Shown here piece after piece: positions 42,400-50,172 of a DNA stretch of 64,000 nucleotides. The position numbers and the translations under genes are program-made. The stretch is taken from NCBI GenBank assembly GCA_964244885.1, contig CAXTKD010000002.1, forward strand, positions 62,001-126,000. The letters run 5' to 3'. The notes under the pieces were generated by a model that saw only the letters and a program-made list of their open reading frames with translations, made no database searches and was not told where the DNA came from. Every line of letters begins with the position of its first letter. The first letter of the stretch is position 1. The DNA comes from CAXTKD01 sp964244885. Its GTDB lineage: Bacteria > Pseudomonadota > Alphaproteobacteria > Sphingomonadales > Sphingomonadaceae.

Positions 42400-43028
42400 C
42401 TCAGAGAGACTTTCACGAGGTTGGAGCGCTCGGCGCGGGCGGCGCGGTCGATGTCGCCGAAGAGCGAGTCGAGGTTGGGCTTTTCGGCCTTGGCGGTGAC
42501 GGCGGCAACGACGGTGGGCTTTGCCGCTACGACCCTCGGTGCGACACGTGGTTCGACAGGCTCACCACGAACGGAGGCGGTGGAAGTTGCGGCCTCTTTG
42601 ATGACTCCGTTCGTCCTGAGCTTGTCGAAGGACGTGGCAGGCTCGGAGCTGTAAGCGGCATGGACGACCATCGGCGCGGATGCCGCTGCCGGAGCCGTCT
42701 CGCGAACCACGGCCGGCATCGGCGCGGGCAGCTTCGGCTGGCCCGGCGCGCTCGACACCAGCTGCGCCACGTCCTGGCGGTACTGGCCGGCGGTCGGCGC
42801 CGACATCGCCAGCACATTGTCGTTCCAGCGCTGGAGCTGCGGCAGGCGGGCGCGGGTCTTGAGCTCGGCCTCGAGCGCGCGGATGTCCTTCATCTCGCCC
42901 GCGATGTCGCGGCGCAGGTCCTCGACCTTTGAGCGCTCGGCGGAAACGCGAAGCGACAGCGTGTAGCAGGTGAGGACGGAGACCATCGCCGCCGTCACCA
43001 TGCCAACGGTTCCGATTCTGAAAGCCAT
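42396..43028 (-). CDS. ftsL: FtsL-position division protein with repeat insertion
   Basis: A 210-residue bitopic protein. MAFRIGTVGMVTAAMVSVLT begins a single helix, followed by a coiled-coil segment (ERSKVEDLRRDIAGEMKDIR) that resembles FtsL, which forms a complex with FtsB and FtsQ. The rest is longer than typical FtsL and low complexity, rich in Ala, Val and Pro. Residues 131-161 (SFDKLRTNG, then VRGEPVEP) come from a palindromic repeat (42545-42637) read in frame. Assignment rests on position between rsmH and ftsI and on architecture, not on strong sequence identity. 4-nt overlap with ftsI. Confidence 0.8.
   Translation of the reverse strand: MAFRIGTVGMVTAAMVSVLTCYTLSLRVSAERSKVEDLRRDIAGEMKDIRALEAELKTRARLPQLQRWNDNVLAMSAPTAGQYRQDVAQLVSSAPGQPKLPAPMPAVVRETAPAAASAPMVVHAAYSSEPATSFDKLRTNGVIKEAATSTASVRGEPVEPRVAPRVVAAKPTVVAAVTAKAEKPNLDSLFGDIDRAARAERSNLVKVSLR
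42545..42637. repeat. Palindromic element, GTTCGTCCTGAGC family, copy 3, inside the ftsL-position gene
   Basis: Arms 42545-42574 and 42607-42637 are imperfect inverted copies, almost the same as copy 1 at 7451-7543, with a 32-nt centre. The coding frame stays open through it and contributes about 30 residues to the C-terminal part of the protein. Confidence 0.88.
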
Positions 43029-43029
43029 C

Positions 43030-43938
43030 TCAGTTCTCCGTCCAGGCGGGGGCCGCGGTGCGCGTTCCCGATCGCAGCGTCGCCGAGCGGGCCCGAGGGT
43101 TGCGGGCAAGCTCCGCCTCTCCCGGCCGGACCGGCTTCGACACGCGGGTGAAAGTTGGCGCGGGCCCCGATTCCCGCGCCTCGGGCAGATGACGCGAACC
43201 GCGCGGAGATTCCCCGCTCCTTTCGCGCAAGAACCGCTTCACCGCCCGATCCTCAAGACTGTGGAAGGTGACGACCGCGAGACGGCCGCCGGGACGCAGC
43301 ATCCGCTCCGCGGCGCGCAGTCCCTCGTCGAGCTCGTCGAGCTCGCCGTTGATGTGAATCCGGATCGCCTGGAAGGCGCGGGTCGCGGGGTCCTTCGGAG
43401 CGCCCTGCTTGTAGCCGACGGCGCGGCGGACGACCTGCGCCAGCTCGCCCGTCCGGGTCAGCGGCCTTGCAGCGACGATGGCGCGCGCGATGCGGCGCGA
43501 TTTCGGCTCGTCGCCGTAATTGTAGAGCACGTCGGCGATCTCCGCTTCTTCTGCGGTATTGACGAAGTCGGCGGCGGTCGGCCCGTAGGCGGACATCCGC
43601 ATGTCGAGCGGCCCGTCGCCCTGGAAGGAGAAGCCGCGCTCCGCCCGGTCTAGCTGCATCGACGACACGCCGATATCGAGCGCCACGGCGTCGGCGGCAT
43701 CAACATGCTTGTCCATCCGCGAGAAGCGGTCCTCGACCAGCATCAGCCGCTCGTCGTCAAAGCTCTCGGCGATCGCGCTCGGATCGCGGTCGAAACCCCA
43801 AGCGCGGCCGACGCCCTTTTCGAGCGCGGCGCGCGCGTAGCCGCCGCCGCCGAAGGTGCCGTCGACATAGGTGTCGCCCGGCTGGAGCGCGAGCGCGCCC
43901 ATCACCTCGTCGAGCAGCACCGGAACATGGCCGCTCAT
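43030..43938 (-). CDS. rsmH: 16S rRNA (cytosine(1402)-N(4))-methyltransferase
   Basis: A 302-residue SAM methyltransferase. Conserved features are HVPVLLDEVMGALALQPGDT, YVDGTFGGGGYARAALEKG (SAM loop), ALDIGVSSMQLDRAERGFSF, PLDMRMS and LAVVTFHSLEDRAVKRFLRE. All are diagnostic of RsmH (MraW). ATG at 43938 overlaps the mraZ stop by 4 nt. Confidence 0.98.
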   Translation of the reverse strand: MSGHVPVLLDEVMGALALQPGDTYVDGTFGGGGYARAALEKGVGRAWGFDRDPSAIAESFDDERLMLVEDRFSRMDKHVDAADAVALDIGVSSMQLDRAERGFSFQGDGPLDMRMSAYGPTAADFVNTAEEAEIADVLYNYGDEPKSRRIARAIVAARPLTRTGELAQVVRRAVGYKQGAPKDPATRAFQAIRIHINGELDELDEGLRAAERMLRPGGRLAVVTFHSLEDRAVKRFLRERSGESPRGSRHLPEARESGPAPTFTRVSKPVRPGEAELARNPRARSATLRSGTRTAAPAWTEN

Positions 43939-44405
43939 GCTGATCGCGCCTTCATCGCGCGCGTCACGAAGCCGACGAGCACGGGATCGTCGTGCTGCTC
44001 CCTGAGGACGGTGTCGGCGTCCCAGATCTCGAAATAGTCGCCCATGCCGATGAACACGACGAACTTGCCGATGCCGCCAAGCTCGCGCCAATCGGCGCTC
44101 AGCAGGATGCGGCCGGCGTCGTCATAGGGTACCGGCGCGGCGAGGCCGAGCAGGCGGCGGGTCAGTTTCTCGCGGTCTGCGCTCCGCGCAACGCCGAACT
44201 CGGTCTTGAGGTCGGCCTTGATCTCGGAAAGCCGCTCGGTGTCGTAGCCGATCAGGCACGGCAGGCCGCCGTCATGCGGCGCGAGGACGAGGATCTTCTG
44301 CTGGGACTTGGCCTCGATCACGGCGCGATGGTCCGCAGGGATCGACAGCCGGTTCTTGGCGTCGACCGCGTTCATCGCAAAACCGCTGTAGGTGTCCCTC
44401 GCCAC
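43935..44405 (-). CDS. mraZ: Division/cell wall cluster transcriptional repressor MraZ
   Basis: A 156-residue AbrB/SpoVT-fold protein with two MraZ repeats. N-terminal FAMNAVDAKNRLSIPADHRA and the second half YDDAGRILLSADWRELGGIG with FVFIGMGDYFEIWDADT are typical. GTG at 44405 gives the usual N-terminus (VARDTYSGFAMNAVDAK); ATG at 44375 would cut into the first domain. It is the first gene of the dcw operon and a known autorepressor; candidate MraZ boxes lie upstream. Confidence 0.95.
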   Translation of the reverse strand: MARDTYSGFAMNAVDAKNRLSIPADHRAVIEAKSQQKILVLAPHDGGLPCLIGYDTERLSEIKADLKTEFGVARSADREKLTRRLLGLAAPVPYDDAGRILLSADWRELGGIGKFVVFIGMGDYFEIWDADTVLREQHDDPVLVGFVTRAMKARSA

Positions 44406-44537
44406 GTTTGTCCCGCCGTCCGTCGATCGGCGAGGCGGTGCTTGCGAGCGTTCGCGCCTCTGTCCGGCACGTCGATCGTTCGTGTCAGAGGTGCGGCCCC
44501 GCCTCCCTGTGAACAAGGACGTACCATGGAGTTTTCA

Positions 44538-44581
44538 TGGGTGGCAACGGGATTCTATGGGCGAAGCTGGGCCAAAGCCAA
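44538..44581 (-). promoter_or_regulatory. dcw promoter with candidate MraZ boxes
   Basis: Four G-triplet boxes (TGGGT, CGGGA, TGGGC, TGGGC on the plus strand) start at 44538, 44548, 44558 and 44568, spaced exactly 10 bp. This fits the known MraZ recognition of TGGGN repeats with 5-nt spacers. On the minus strand TTGGCT (44581-44576), 18 nt, then TAGAAT (44557-44552) is a plausible sigma-70 promoter that overlaps the boxes. The boxes read on the strand opposite to mraZ, so orientation should be noted. Confidence 0.6.
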
Positions 44582-44642
44582 GAACTGGCGGGATTTGGCG
44601 GATTCTTGACTTGCGCCCTTTCAATCCTTTTGTTCGATCTTC

Positions 44643-45164
44643 TCACTTTGTTCTTGTGGATAACTCTGTTGGTTCAAGCGACTCGGGTTCCGCCGACCGG
44701 CTGCCGATGAGCGATCGGAACGCCGCTTGCGGAAGATGATAGGCGTAAAGCCGCAGATTGCGAATAGCCCGCGCCCGCGCAATCGCATCGGCGCCGCCCG
44801 TGGCGTCCGCCGTCACCCGCGCCCAGCCGCCCGTCGCATCGGGCATCAGCTGGATCCACAGCACGACGTCGTCGCGCAGCCCAAGCCGGAGCGACTTGAC
44901 GTCGACCCACTCGACCGGCCTGGCGGCGGGGCGGGCGGCGGCGATCCTGGCGGGCAGTCCGGCGGCAAGGGCGAAGCCCGGCGACCCGGGTGCGAGCGCC
45001 GCGCCGTCGAGGCTCGCGGACGCGACGTCGCCGACCGCGATGGCGCTCAGCGGATCGACCGGCCTCGGCCGAGTCCTCGGCCATAGCCAGACCGCGATGA
45101 CCGCGACGGAGACCAGCGCGAGAGCGCCGGCGACCGCCGAAATGCGAAGCTGCTTGGCTGTCAG
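44643..45164 (-). CDS. Membrane-anchored hypothetical protein
   Basis: A protein of about 173 residues with one helix near the N-terminus (ISAVAGALALVSVAVIAVWL) and a periplasmic domain with RPVEWVDVKSLRLGLRDDVV and LWIQLMPDATGGWARVTADA. The start is unusual: no ATG, GTG or TTG occurs between the upstream gene's end and the helix. CTG at 45164 overlaps the upstream TGA (CTGA, like the ATGA overlaps elsewhere) and is the best candidate; a frameshift joining both genes is the alternative. Function unknown. Confidence 0.6.
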   Translation of the reverse strand: MTAKQLRISAVAGALALVSVAVIAVWLWPRTRPRPVDPLSAIAVGDVASASLDGAALAPGSPGFALAAGLPARIAAARPAARPVEWVDVKSLRLGLRDDVVLWIQLMPDATGGWARVTADATGGADAIARARAIRNLRLYAYHLPQAAFRSLIGSRSAEPESLEPTELSTRTK

Positions 45165-45406
45165 ATGCCGGAAGGACGCGGCGTAGCCGCGCTGCGCGAC
45201 TGGGCGGCGGCGCTGCGCGCGGCGGGCGTCTGGTGGCGCGTCATGCCGCCCTGGTCGGCGCCCGGCGCCACGCCCAGCACCGCGAGCGTCTCGCCCTGCG
45301 CCTCGGCAGGCGCCACCGACCGGCCCGGACGAAGGCCGGCGGCGGTGATCAGCACCAGAAGAAAAATGAACGCCAGTCCCGTCAGCCCGACCCGAACTCG
45401 CTGCAT
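45161..45406 (-). CDS. Small membrane protein
   Basis: An 81-residue protein. MQRVRVGLTGLAFIFLLVLI starts a single helix or signal anchor; the rest is a polar, Ala/Gln-rich periplasmic tail with no recognisable domain. ATG at 45406 directly precedes the helix. It may be translationally coupled to the next gene. A 20-bp dyad (45427-45446) lies just upstream. Function unknown. Confidence 0.6.
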   Translation of the reverse strand: MQRVRVGLTGLAFIFLLVLITAAGLRPGRSVAPAEAQGETLAVLGVAPGADQGGMTRHQTPAARSAAAQSRSAATPRPSGI

Positions 45407-45426
45407 AAACCCTCGTCTTGCATCGT

Positions 45427-45446
45427 GAACGGCGTGTACGCCGTTC
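45427..45446. promoter_or_regulatory. 20-bp dyad, possible operator
   Basis: GAACGGCGT and ACGCCGTTC are exact inverted copies around GT. The site is 20 nt upstream of the 81-aa membrane protein ATG and downstream of the PepSY gene, so it could be an operator or a leader hairpin. Confidence 0.4.
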
Positions 45447-45503
45447 CAAGCCTGACCCCACCCCTGAAGCCAGCCTCGCCCCACTCGAAGCGCGCTACCT
45501 ACC

Positions 45504-46844
45504 CTAAATGGCGGGACCTGTCGAGTTTGGAGGGAATAGCGCCCCCGCCGCCCGCCTCACGACGACGTCCGCCGCCAGTGCGAGGGCCATCGTCAGGCCG
45601 GTGAGCGGGAAGACCGCCCCCGTCGCCAGCATGATCGCCATGAGTCCGGACGACCGCTGCGGCGAGCGCGGCGGCGCGCCGACCGTCCCGCGCGCGCGGC
45701 GCTTCCACCACATCACCGGCGCGCTCAGCGAGAGCAGCACGACCGCAAGACAACCCGCGAGCATGGCGAGCCGGTTTGGCTCGCCATATTCCTGGCCCTG
45801 ATGAACCGCGATGCCCCATTCGATCGTCTGCGCGCCCGTGCCGAACCCGGCATAACGGGCATCCTGCAAGACGCGTCCGCTTTGCGCATCGACATAGATC
45901 GCCCGCGCGTCCTCGGCCTTGCGGATCGTCGCCGACAGGAGATAGGGCGCGCGCGGCTTGGACGGAAAGGTCATGGTCCAGGGCGCGGACAATCCGCGCT
46001 GCTCGGCCGCCCGGAGAGCGCGGTCGGGGCCGACATCGCGCCCCGCCCCGCCCGACGGCGGAGCCGCGCCCTGCATGGACCACGGCAGGCTCATGGCCGC
46101 GTCATGCTCGTCGTGCGGCGCATGCCGCATGCCGTCCGGCCGCGACGGGGCCTCCGGCCGCCCCAGGCCCCGCGAGGCCACGATCGTTTGCAGCCAATGC
46201 CCCCATACGCCGGTCCACGGCATGCCGCTCAGGGCGAGAAAAAATACCACAGCGCCGGCAATGAGCCCCGTCGAGGCATGAAGATCGCGCCAGAACAGCC
46301 GCCCCGACGGCGCGCCCCGCAAGCCGAGTGCCGGATGAGCGCCGCGCGGCCACCACAGATAGGCCCCGGTCAGAACGAGGACGATCGCCCACCCCGCGAC
46401 GATCTCGATCACCGCGTTGCCGATGGGCCCGGTGATCGCCAGGCTGTGCAGACTTTTGACGGTCTGCATCAGCCCGCCCTGCGTCGTGGTGCCCAGGACC
46501 CCGGCGCTGTACGGGTCGACGAACGCCGTTCTCTTCTCGCCTCCGCGGATGAAGGTCGCCCGCCAGCTTTCGTCCGCCCCGGCCGTGCTGGTGATCTGCA
46601 AGACCTGCCCGCCGGTCGTCCGCCCGACGCGATCGGCCAGCACCGCCAGCGGCAAGCGCTCGGCCTGCGGCCGGACGTGCATCCATCGCGCGTAGACCAG
46701 GCCCTCCACCTCCGGCTTGTAGAGGTAGAGGGCGCCTGTGACCGCGAGCCACATCATGAACGGGAGCACCAGCAGGCCGGCATAGAAATGCCAGCGCCAG
46801 ACCGCCCGATAGAGCGTTCCCGCCTCGCGGTTCACAGATTCCAC
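45504..46844 (-). CDS. PepSY-associated TM helix domain protein
   Basis: A 446-residue inner-membrane protein with four or more helices. It begins with LYRAVWRWHFYAGLLVLPFM, the N-terminal signature of PepSY_TM proteins (formerly DUF337), and includes LHSLAITGPIGNAVIEIVAG, LFWRDLHASTGLIAGAVVFF and WGIAVHQGQEYGEPNRLAML, each with conserved His residues. Two periplasmic PepSY-like segments lie between. Such proteins often accompany TonB-dependent receptors and are proposed to reduce or handle iron or copper in the periplasm. It overlaps the receptor gene by 13 nt, so they are cotranslated. The His/Met-rich stretch MRHAPHDEHDAAMSLPWSM hints at metal binding. Confidence 0.88.
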   Translation of the reverse strand: MESVNREAGTLYRAVWRWHFYAGLLVLPFMMWLAVTGALYLYKPEVEGLVYARWMHVRPQAERLPLAVLADRVGRTTGGQVLQITSTAGADESWRATFIRGGEKRTAFVDPYSAGVLGTTTQGGLMQTVKSLHSLAITGPIGNAVIEIVAGWAIVLVLTGAYLWWPRGAHPALGLRGAPSGRLFWRDLHASTGLIAGAVVFFLALSGMPWTGVWGHWLQTIVASRGLGRPEAPSRPDGMRHAPHDEHDAAMSLPWSMQGAAPPSGGAGRDVGPDRALRAAEQRGLSAPWTMTFPSKPRAPYLLSATIRKAEDARAIYVDAQSGRVLQDARYAGFGTGAQTIEWGIAVHQGQEYGEPNRLAMLAGCLAVVLLSLSAPVMWWKRRARGTVGAPPRSPQRSSGLMAIMLATGAVFPLTGLTMALALAADVVVRRAAGALFPPNSTGPAI

Positions 46845-49078
46845 CGCAATTCCGCGACGAACGAGCGCTGCGTGAAAGGATGGAAGAGGTAGTATCTGTC
46901 GTTGTTGAGGTTATCGACCCCTACCGCCGCCGACCAGTTTTCCGACAGCTTCAGCACCGCTCGGGCATCGACCACGAAATAATGGTCGAAGCCCTGATAG
47001 GTGTGCCCCACCGGGTCCGAATTATCGATCGTCGCGAAGGACCGGCTGCCGTAGCGCGCGGCGCCGGTGAACGACCAGCGCTCGCCCGGCCGCCAGGTCG
47101 CGACCAGCGTCGCCTTGCGGCGCGGCACCTGCGGCGTCCGCTTGCCGATCGCTGCCGGAAACGCCGCGTCGGCCAGGATCTTCGGGTCGACGAAGGTCAC
47201 GCTCCCCGAAAGGTCGAAGCCCGGCAGCAGGTTGCGCCGGTCGAACGCTGCCTCGATCCCGCGCGCGCGCACCCGGTCGACGTTCTGGACGTAACTGAAC
47301 AGGGTCGCCGAGCCCGGCACGAGAGGCGCGCTCTGCGCGATCAGCGCGTCCTTCAGCCGCTCGTTGAACAGCGACAGGCGGACGTGGCCGCCGCCATCGC
47401 GATGCTCGATCGCCAGCTCCTCGGACAGCGCGCGTTCGGGCTTCAGGTCGGGATTGGGCACGGTGATCGTCGGCCCCGTCGTCACCGCCTGATAGAGCTC
47501 GGTGACGGTCGGGAAGCGATAGGCCGCCCCGAACGACCCCGTGACCGTCCAGCCGTCGGCGACCCGCCATTCGGCCGAGGCCTTGGGCGAGAAGCGGTCG
47601 GCGCTCCGCCCCGGCTGGTTCACCGAGAGCGTCGGCGCAGCCGAGAAGTTGAACCCGTCATAGGCCCGCCACCATTCATACCGCCCGCCGAGCGTCAGCG
47701 AGAGCGCGGGCGACACCGTCCACTCGTCCTGCAGCCACAGCGCCTCCGTCCGCGTCTTGCCGCGCGCCGCGAGGTTGAGCACCCCGGCCGCGCCGTTCCG
47801 CCAGTCGGCGGTCGCATAACGGTTGCTGTCCAGCTCGAAGCGATCGTAATGCGCCCCGAAGCTCACCGCCTGCGTGGCCGTGCGCCAGACGCCCTTGCCG
47901 TCGAGCGTCCGCCACCCCGTGCCGTCGAGCCGGGTGATCGTCCCCGCGCCGCCCGCCGCGGCGCCCGGCAGCGCCGTCGTCGGAATGCGCTGAACATCGC
48001 GATCGTAATCGTAGAGCGAGCCGATCACCTGCCAGTCGAACGCCGCGCCGCTGCCCTTGGCGGAAAGCGCATGCATCCAGTGCCGCTCGTCGAAGCGATA
48101 GACGTTGTTCGAGAAGGCGCTGGCGGCGATGTTGTAGGCGTAGCCGCCGAGGTTGAGGCTGCCCGAATAGACCGGCGCGCCCGCCGCGCTCGTCAGATAA
48201 GTCTCCGCGTGGCTGTCGGTGTCGTTGGCGAACAGCCCGCCGAGGTAGCTGACCTGCACGGTCGGCGTCAGGTCGAACGCCAGCTTGAGCTTCAGATTGT
48301 CCTGCCGCTGATGCTCCAGCCCGCCGGCGCCGATCACCGCGATCGGCGCGCCGGTCCGGTTGACGTCGTCGAAGGCGCCCGTCGTCGGAGCCCCCGCCGC
48401 GCTCGCCGTCGCAGGCCGAACCGCCGTGACATAGGCGATCGGCTGACTCTTGCTGTCGACGTGGTTGTAGCTCGCGAACCACGCGAACCGCCCCATCCGG
48501 TCGCCCGCCGTCGCGGTTCCCTGATAGGCGGGATAATCACCCTTGGTAGCATATTGGCTGAAGTGCTGGACGCTCGTCCCGAGCGTCGCGGTCGCCTCCA
48601 GATGCTCGGGCAACCGCGTCTGGATGTTGACCACCGCGCCGATCGAATTGCCCGGATAGGCCGCCGCGAAGGGCCCGTAGAGCACGTCGACGTGCGCGAT
48701 CTCCTCCGGCGATACCATCCCCCAGCGCGGGCTCGCCGTGCTGTTGTTGTTGCCGATCAGCGCCGACAGCAGCACGCCGTCGGCATAGATCAGGCTGCGC
48801 GCGCTGGCGCCGACGCCCGAGGTCCTGGTCGCGAGCGGCGCCTGGGTGTCGCCGATGTGGCGCTTCCGCACGAACAGGCTCGGCAAATATTTGAGCGTGT
48901 CCTCGGTGTTGACGGCGTTGACGGTCGCATCGATGCGCGCGGCGTCGACGCTCTCGGCGGTGGACGGCGCGCGCTCGATCGTCGCCTCGCGCCGCGCGGT
49001 GACGACGATCTCCTGCTCGGCATCGGCGGCGTGGGCCGCCGAGGCCAGGCAGGCTGCCGTCAGGGCCGCCGCGACCAA
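46832..49078 (-). CDS. TonB-dependent outer-membrane receptor, probably for metal uptake
   Basis: About 748 residues. After a signal peptide (LVAAALTAACLASAAHA) comes the TonB-box-like EIVVTARR, a plug domain (DTLKYLPSLFVRKRHIGDTQ, then VDVLYGPFAAAYPGNSIGAV) and a 22-strand barrel ending in aromatic RSFVAELRWNL. The start is uncertain: the frame is open to 49246 through an inverted repeat (49090-49197), so TTG at 49078, directly before the signal peptide, was chosen. Neighbours (PCu(A)C chaperone, DUF2946, PepSY) point to copper, as for OprC/NosA-type receptors, but the ligand is inferred. Confidence 0.88.
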   Translation of the reverse strand: MVAAALTAACLASAAHAADAEQEIVVTARREATIERAPSTAESVDAARIDATVNAVNTEDTLKYLPSLFVRKRHIGDTQAPLATRTSGVGASARSLIYADGVLLSALIGNNNSTASPRWGMVSPEEIAHVDVLYGPFAAAYPGNSIGAVVNIQTRLPEHLEATATLGTSVQHFSQYATKGDYPAYQGTATAGDRMGRFAWFASYNHVDSKSQPIAYVTAVRPATASAAGAPTTGAFDDVNRTGAPIAVIGAGGLEHQRQDNLKLKLAFDLTPTVQVSYLGGLFANDTDSHAETYLTSAAGAPVYSGSLNLGGYAYNIAASAFSNNVYRFDERHWMHALSAKGSGAAFDWQVIGSLYDYDRDVQRIPTTALPGAAAGGAGTITRLDGTGWRTLDGKGVWRTATQAVSFGAHYDRFELDSNRYATADWRNGAAGVLNLAARGKTRTEALWLQDEWTVSPALSLTLGGRYEWWRAYDGFNFSAAPTLSVNQPGRSADRFSPKASAEWRVADGWTVTGSFGAAYRFPTVTELYQAVTTGPTITVPNPDLKPERALSEELAIEHRDGGGHVRLSLFNERLKDALIAQSAPLVPGSATLFSYVQNVDRVRARGIEAAFDRRNLLPGFDLSGSVTFVDPKILADAAFPAAIGKRTPQVPRRKATLVATWRPGERWSFTGAARYGSRSFATIDNSDPVGHTYQGFDHYFVVDARAVLKLSENWSAAVGVDNLNNDRYYLFHPFTQRSFVAELRWNL

Positions 49079-49089
49079 GCGCCCGGCGG

Positions 49090-49197
49090 CGTCACCCCAC
49101 CCCGTCCCTCCCCATCGAAGTGGAGGGGACGCCCTTCTTGAATCGTTCGGACTGTTCTCTCCCCCTTCGATGGGGGAGGCTAGGTGGGGGTGACACC
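49090..49197. repeat. G/C-run inverted repeat, copy 2
   Basis: CGGCGTCACCCCACCCC at the left mirrors GGTGGGGGTGACACCG at the right; inner arms CCCTCCCCATCGAAGTGGAG and CTCCCCCTTCGATGGGGGAG also pair. The right end shares GTG..CACCGCCGGGCG with the element at 19745-19860. It lies between the PCu(A)C gene and the receptor start. Confidence 0.8.
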
Positions 49198-49235
49198 GCC
49201 GGGCGCCACGCTCCGAAGGGCCGCAGCCGCCGCGC

Positions 49236-49727
49236 TTACTTCCCATGGTCCATCGCCCCGTGATCGGGAGCCGCGGCGGCGAGCGCCTGGACCTTGAAGG
49301 CGATGTCGACCGGGCCGGCGCGCTCGAAGCGCAGCGTCGCCGGGACCGTCGTTCCCGCGGCTAGCGGCTGCCTCAGGCCGGTCAGCATGAGGTGGGTGCC
49401 GCCCGGCGCGATCCTGACCGTCTCGCCGGGATGGATGGTCAAGCCCTTGTCGAGCCGGCGCATCCGCATGATGCCGCCCGTCATGCTGCTCTCATGCAGC
49501 TCGAAGCCCTTCGCCACCGGCGTCGAGCCGCCGAGCAGGCGGTCGTCGAACTTGCCGTTGTTGGTCAGCGTCAGATAGCCCGCGCCGTTCAGCGCGCGCG
49601 GCGCGGTCGCGCGCGCCCAGGGGTTGCCGATGGCGATGTTGCCCGCCTTGTAACCGTGCGCGAGCGCGGCGGACGCCGCGGTCAACGCCAGCGCCGCAAG
49701 CGCGGCGCGCGTCTTCGTCTTGATCAT
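49236..49727 (-). CDS. Periplasmic copper chaperone PCu(A)C
   Basis: A 163-residue protein with a signal peptide (ALAALALTAASAALAHG). The PCu(A)C copper motif is visible: His and Met ligands in ELHESSMTGGIMRMRRLDKG, then GGTHLMLTGLRQPLAAG (HxM). A His/Met-rich tail (APDHGAMDHGK) may add copper sites. It delivers Cu(I) to periplasmic targets such as cytochrome oxidase. It is encoded between DUF2946 and a TonB-dependent receptor. Confidence 0.93.
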   Translation of the reverse strand: MIKTKTRAALAALALTAASAALAHGYKAGNIAIGNPWARATAPRALNGAGYLTLTNNGKFDDRLLGGSTPVAKGFELHESSMTGGIMRMRRLDKGLTIHPGETVRIAPGGTHLMLTGLRQPLAAGTTVPATLRFERAGPVDIAFKVQALAAAAPDHGAMDHGK

Positions 49728-49766
49728 GTGATGTCCCGTCCTGTCTGAAACGCAAAGGCAAGCGAA

Positions 49767-50126
49767 TCAGAGGCGGGGCGGCGCCCTCAAAGGCGGCCGA
49801 AGCCGCTGGGTTGCGGGGACGGCCGCGACGGCAAACGCATTGCTGTAAAGCGCCAGCGTCGCGCCAAGCGCCAGCAGCAGCGCGACCAACGGCAGCACCG
49901 GCAGCAGCGGCGCGACGGCTCCCGCGAAGGCGCAAACCGACGGCGCGCTCGGCTCCGGCTTGCCGTGCTTGCCCCCGACCTCGACCTTCATCAGGCCTTG
50001 GCCGGTGCAGATCTCCAGCGTCCACCCGCCCGCACTTTGCGCCGGCATGAACCCCGCCGGCACCAGCGCACGCACCGACAGCGCAAGGAGCGCGAGCAGC
50101 AGCAGGATCGGGCGGGTCCGGGTCAC
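49767..50126 (-). CDS. DUF2946 family small membrane protein
   Basis: A 119-residue protein. It starts with a hydrophobic helix and the ALVPAGFMPAQSAGGWTLEI motif typical of DUF2946, followed by an ICTGQGL segment, APSVCAFAGAVAPLLPVL (Cys motif) and a second helix. Family members cluster with copper-related genes, and here the gene precedes PCu(A)C by 39 nt. Start is GTG at 50126 with AAGG 7 nt upstream. A perfect 15-bp dyad overlaps its leader. Confidence 0.85.
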   Translation of the reverse strand: MTRTRPILLLLALLALSVRALVPAGFMPAQSAGGWTLEICTGQGLMKVEVGGKHGKPEPSAPSVCAFAGAVAPLLPVLPLVALLLALGATLALYSNAFAVAAVPATQRLRPPLRAPPRL

Positions 50127-50135
50127 GAAAAGCCT

Positions 50136-50150
50136 TGTAACGACGTTACA
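50136..50150. promoter_or_regulatory. Perfect 15-bp dyad upstream of the copper-related genes
   Basis: TGTAACG, A, CGTTACA: an exact palindrome with one central base, 9 nt before the DUF2946 GTG. Its position over the leader and Shine-Dalgarno region suggests an operator controlling the whole DUF2946-PCu(A)C-receptor-PepSY set. The regulator is not identified in the window. Confidence 0.55.
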
Positions 50151-50172
50151 CGCGGGAAGGAAGCGGAGCGGT

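Noticed and set aside
49079..49246. N-terminal extension of the TonB-dependent receptor up to 49246
   Set aside because: The extension is encoded by an inverted repeat and would place a signal peptide in the middle of the chain; the frame is probably open by chance.
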